Assembly: GCA_038214295.1 (NCBI GenBank)
Contig: JBBQSA010000002.1
Coordinates: forward strand, 1 to 64,000
Source of the DNA: SHZI01 sp038214295
GTDB taxonomy: Bacteria; Pseudomonadota; Gammaproteobacteria; Steroidobacterales; GCA-2729495
Direction of reading: 5' to 3'
Length of the DNA stretch: 64,000 nucleotides
A program made the translations under genes and the position numbers. The notes under the pieces are model-generated. The model searched no databases. It had not been told where the DNA came from and saw only the letters and a program-made list of their open reading frames with translations. Numbering within the stretch: the stretch's first letter is position 1; each line of letters starts with the position of its first letter. Below are positions 62,129 to 64,000 of the stretch, piece by piece.

Positions 62129-62779
62129 TTAATTGACATTTTTATCCTCAGGGGACGTATCCGGGGCGGGCAGCCGGAGGGCATCGATACGCTCCCGGGA
62201 CTCCTCGACGGCGTTCTCGATCTCGACCCGCTTGAGGCGGGTGAACGGCTCGGCCTGAGCCAGGGCCCCGAAGCACCCTTTTCGCTCATAGCGATCGAGG
62301 GCGTCGGTGGCGATGTCAGCCAGTGTCAGGTTCTGCTGCGAGCAACTCTTCACGGCCTGGGCATTCGCCGCGGCCTGCCGGGCCAGACTATTGCGCTCTG
62401 ACTCCACCGTGCGCAACTGTTCCGCGAGTTCCTTGTACTTGCCCATCACCTCGTTGAGGCGGGTATCGGTCGACTCCAGTCTGGCGCTGGCCGACTGCTG
62501 GCCTGCCTCCGCCGTGCTCACCTTGCTCTCGGCCGAGCCGGCCCTGCGAACGAGGCCCTCCCTCTCAGCAGCGAAAGTCTTCGCGTCCTTCTCAAGCAGG
62601 GCAACCCGTTCCTTGAGCCGTGCGTTTTCCGCCTGCAGGGCGGTACGTTCGCCAGCAAGCTGTTGTAGCTGCTGCTGCATACGCGCCATTGCGTCAGTAC
62701 CGGGGCGACGGGCTTCCTGGGCAGTTGAGGCAGTGGAGACGATCACCAGAAGCCCAAGAATGATGCTGTGCCTACGCAT
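62129..62779 (-). CDS. Exported coiled-coil protein of unknown function
   Basis: 216 residues. The signal peptide ends VSTASTAQ. Residues about 30-140 form a long heptad-rich coiled coil (MQQQLQQLAGERTALQAENA and similar). A small C-terminal domain has two Cys (KSCSQQN, RKGCFGAL) that could pair. It lies 8 bp after the porin gene on the same strand and is probably co-transcribed. Periplasmic; no family recognised. Confidence 0.75.
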   Translation of the reverse strand: MRRHSIILGLLVIVSTASTAQEARRPGTDAMARMQQQLQQLAGERTALQAENARLKERVALLEKDAKTFAAEREGLVRRAGSAESKVSTAEAGQQSASARLESTDTRLNEVMGKYKELAEQLRTVESERNSLARQAAANAQAVKSCSQQNLTLADIATDALDRYERKGCFGALAQAEPFTRLKRVEIENAVEESRERIDALRLPAPDTSPEDKNVN

Positions 62780-62787
62780 GGACAGCC

Positions 62788-64000
62788 TTAAAACCGGCCG
62801 TTGATGTCGAGTTGGAGCACGTCGATGCTCAGCGGTGGTCCGTCAATCTCGTCCGCCGACAGGTAGCGCAGCCGGAGCCAGGTATTGTTGGTAATACCCA
62901 GTTCTCCGCCGATGATGAATCCCGTGGCGTCAGTCCCTCCGCGATGGAAGTCCGAGTCGGTGAAGGCATCGAGGACCGCATCCCGCTCCGCATAGTGATA
63001 GGCCATGGACGCGCGCCAGGCCAGAGGCCTGGCAATCTCCCGGTTCCCGATCCGGGCTTCCAGCCGGTAGCCGGTAGTCTTCTTGACCGGGCAGATTTCA
63101 GCAGGCCCGCCCGGAACCGGGTTCGTGATGACCTGGCATCCGCCAACTCGCTGCAATACATCTCCATAGTTGTAGCCAACGTTGGCCACATAGTCGCCGG
63201 TAACGTCCAGCACGAGATCAGGACGAAGGGTCCACGTGGCCACGGCTGTAAGGTCCACCAGGTTGTAATCCGCAGCGAGCGCGTAGAGATTCGTGTCCGC
63301 GTTCGTGTCGTTCCGGATATCGAAGACCGTGTTGCCCTTCTGCAGGTAAGCGGGCGCCGTGTAGTCGAAGCGAGTGTCGCCGTCGGCGACGTTCGTGCGC
63401 CCCTCGATATTCCGGTAGTCATAGTAGGCGGCAGCCAGGCTCAGTCGAACATCCGGAGTGATGTCAAATTCATAGCCCAGCTGGCCGGCCAACAGCCACT
63501 TGTCGTCATGGGCGAGCTCAACCTCCTGGATCGGGTACGCGCCGGTCGTCACGTACAGCCCGCGGGCCATGCGCGCCGGGCCACCCACATCCGGGTTGTT
63601 CCAGGCGTACTGGGCCGTAAAGCCGTTGAAGCGGACATCAGTGTCCCAGACTAGCTCCGTGGACTGGAAGGGATTGGGGGTGCGCCCTGCCCAGAACAGC
63701 AGGCGGTGGTTGGCCGCCTCGGGGTCGGTACTGAAGCGAAGGTAGGCCTCCTCGAGCAGCAGCGGAAAGGTGCGGTCCCAGTTCCCGAGGGCCTGGTTAC
63801 GGGTTACGGGATTCAGCTGGCTGCCGGTGCCAAAACGCACCGCCGCCGTGGCGTTTGGCGCCAGGTCGAACTGCCCACCAAAACCCATCTTGATCTGGAA
63901 ACGGACCTGATCTTCCGTGACGTTCAGGAGCGCGTCAGCTCCGGCCTTGCCCTCGCCGCCCTTGTCGTTGATGACCTGAAAATTCTTGTAAACGCCCACC
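62788..64000 (-). CDS. Putative outer-membrane porin, 5' end beyond the window
   Basis: 404 codons are visible and the frame is open to the window edge; the N-terminus with the signal peptide is missing. The barrel sequence includes LLFWAGRTPNPFQSTELVWD, DVRLSLAAAYYDYRN and ends QLDINGRF, a C-terminal Phe as in outer-membrane proteins. FTDSDFHRGGTDATGF is shared in form with the porin at 50463-51695, so both belong to the putative porin (Porin_5) family and flank the phosphate locus. Confidence 0.82.
   Translation of the reverse strand, partial: VGVYKNFQVINDKGGEGKAGADALLNVTEDQVRFQIKMGFGGQFDLAPNATAAVRFGTGSQLNPVTRNQALGNWDRTFPLLLEEAYLRFSTDPEAANHRLLFWAGRTPNPFQSTELVWDTDVRFNGFTAQYAWNNPDVGGPARMARGLYVTTGAYPIQEVELAHDDKWLLAGQLGYEFDITPDVRLSLAAAYYDYRNIEGRTNVADGDTRFDYTAPAYLQKGNTVFDIRNDTNADTNLYALAADYNLVDLTAVATWTLRPDLVLDVTGDYVANVGYNYGDVLQRVGGCQVITNPVPGGPAEICPVKKTTGYRLEARIGNREIARPLAWRASMAYHYAERDAVLDAFTDSDFHRGGTDATGFIIGGELGITNNTWLRLRYLSADEIDGPPLSIDVLQLDINGRF

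Overview
The window is GC-rich and densely coded. It holds about 60 protein genes, a few small non-coding elements, and no rRNA, tRNA or CRISPR that I can see. The gene content (RF3, ZapE, XerD, GltBD, FadH, a 7Fe FdxA ferredoxin, PhoBR/Pst, PlsC, DgkA, outer-membrane porins, lipoproteins) points to a Gram-negative aerobe, most likely a high-GC gammaproteobacterium of the Nevskiales/Steroidobacterales/Xanthomonadales kind. That placement is inference. There is no prophage or integrated element. The only mobile-type signals are REP-like palindromes and one RES-Xre toxin-antitoxin pair.

Layout. 1-6.4 kb is an uncharacterised envelope cluster: FtsX-type permease, ABC ATPase, exported CbiX-like protein and SAM-methyltransferase-like protein on the minus strand, divergent from an outer-membrane protein and a BNR-propeller/thioredoxin fusion. 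6.5-9.3 kb is a fadH/crotonase pair for unsaturated fatty-acid oxidation. 9.4-19.4 kb carries prfC, a second methyltransferase-like lipoprotein, the RES-Xre pair, mmsA, an MBL-fold/DUF1993 pair, a DEAD-box helicase and a PpiC lipoprotein. 19.4-31.3 kb has cytochrome b561/DsbA, gltBD, membrane proteins, a third methyltransferase-like exported protein, glutathione peroxidase and two thioredoxin-like [2Fe-2S] proteins. 31.3-45.9 kb is housekeeping: Nudix, fdxA, dsbC, xerD, plsC, thiolase, ETF-QO, zapE, gpmA, tesB, and a moaC-mobA-folE-maoC operon.

46-50.4 kb combines LeuC/LeuD-type isomerase subunits with a family III CoA-transferase and an HMG-CoA-lyase-family enzyme. No leuA or leuB is in the window. 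Together these could convert citraconate/(R)-citramalate to acetyl-CoA and pyruvate.

50.4-64 kb is a phosphate locus, read leftwards: an extra PhoB-like regulator, phoB, phoR, phoU, pstS, pstC, pstA, pstB and a porin. A strong hairpin lies between pstS and pstC. To its right are a broken CHAD (polyphosphate-binding) gene, dgkA, a PAP2 phosphatase preceded by four 11-bp Pho-box half-sites, a coiled-coil protein and a second porin cut by the window edge.

The best candidates for undescribed biology are the 1-6.4 kb envelope cluster with its exported methyltransferase-like paralogues, and the 46-50.4 kb C5-dicarboxylate cluster.
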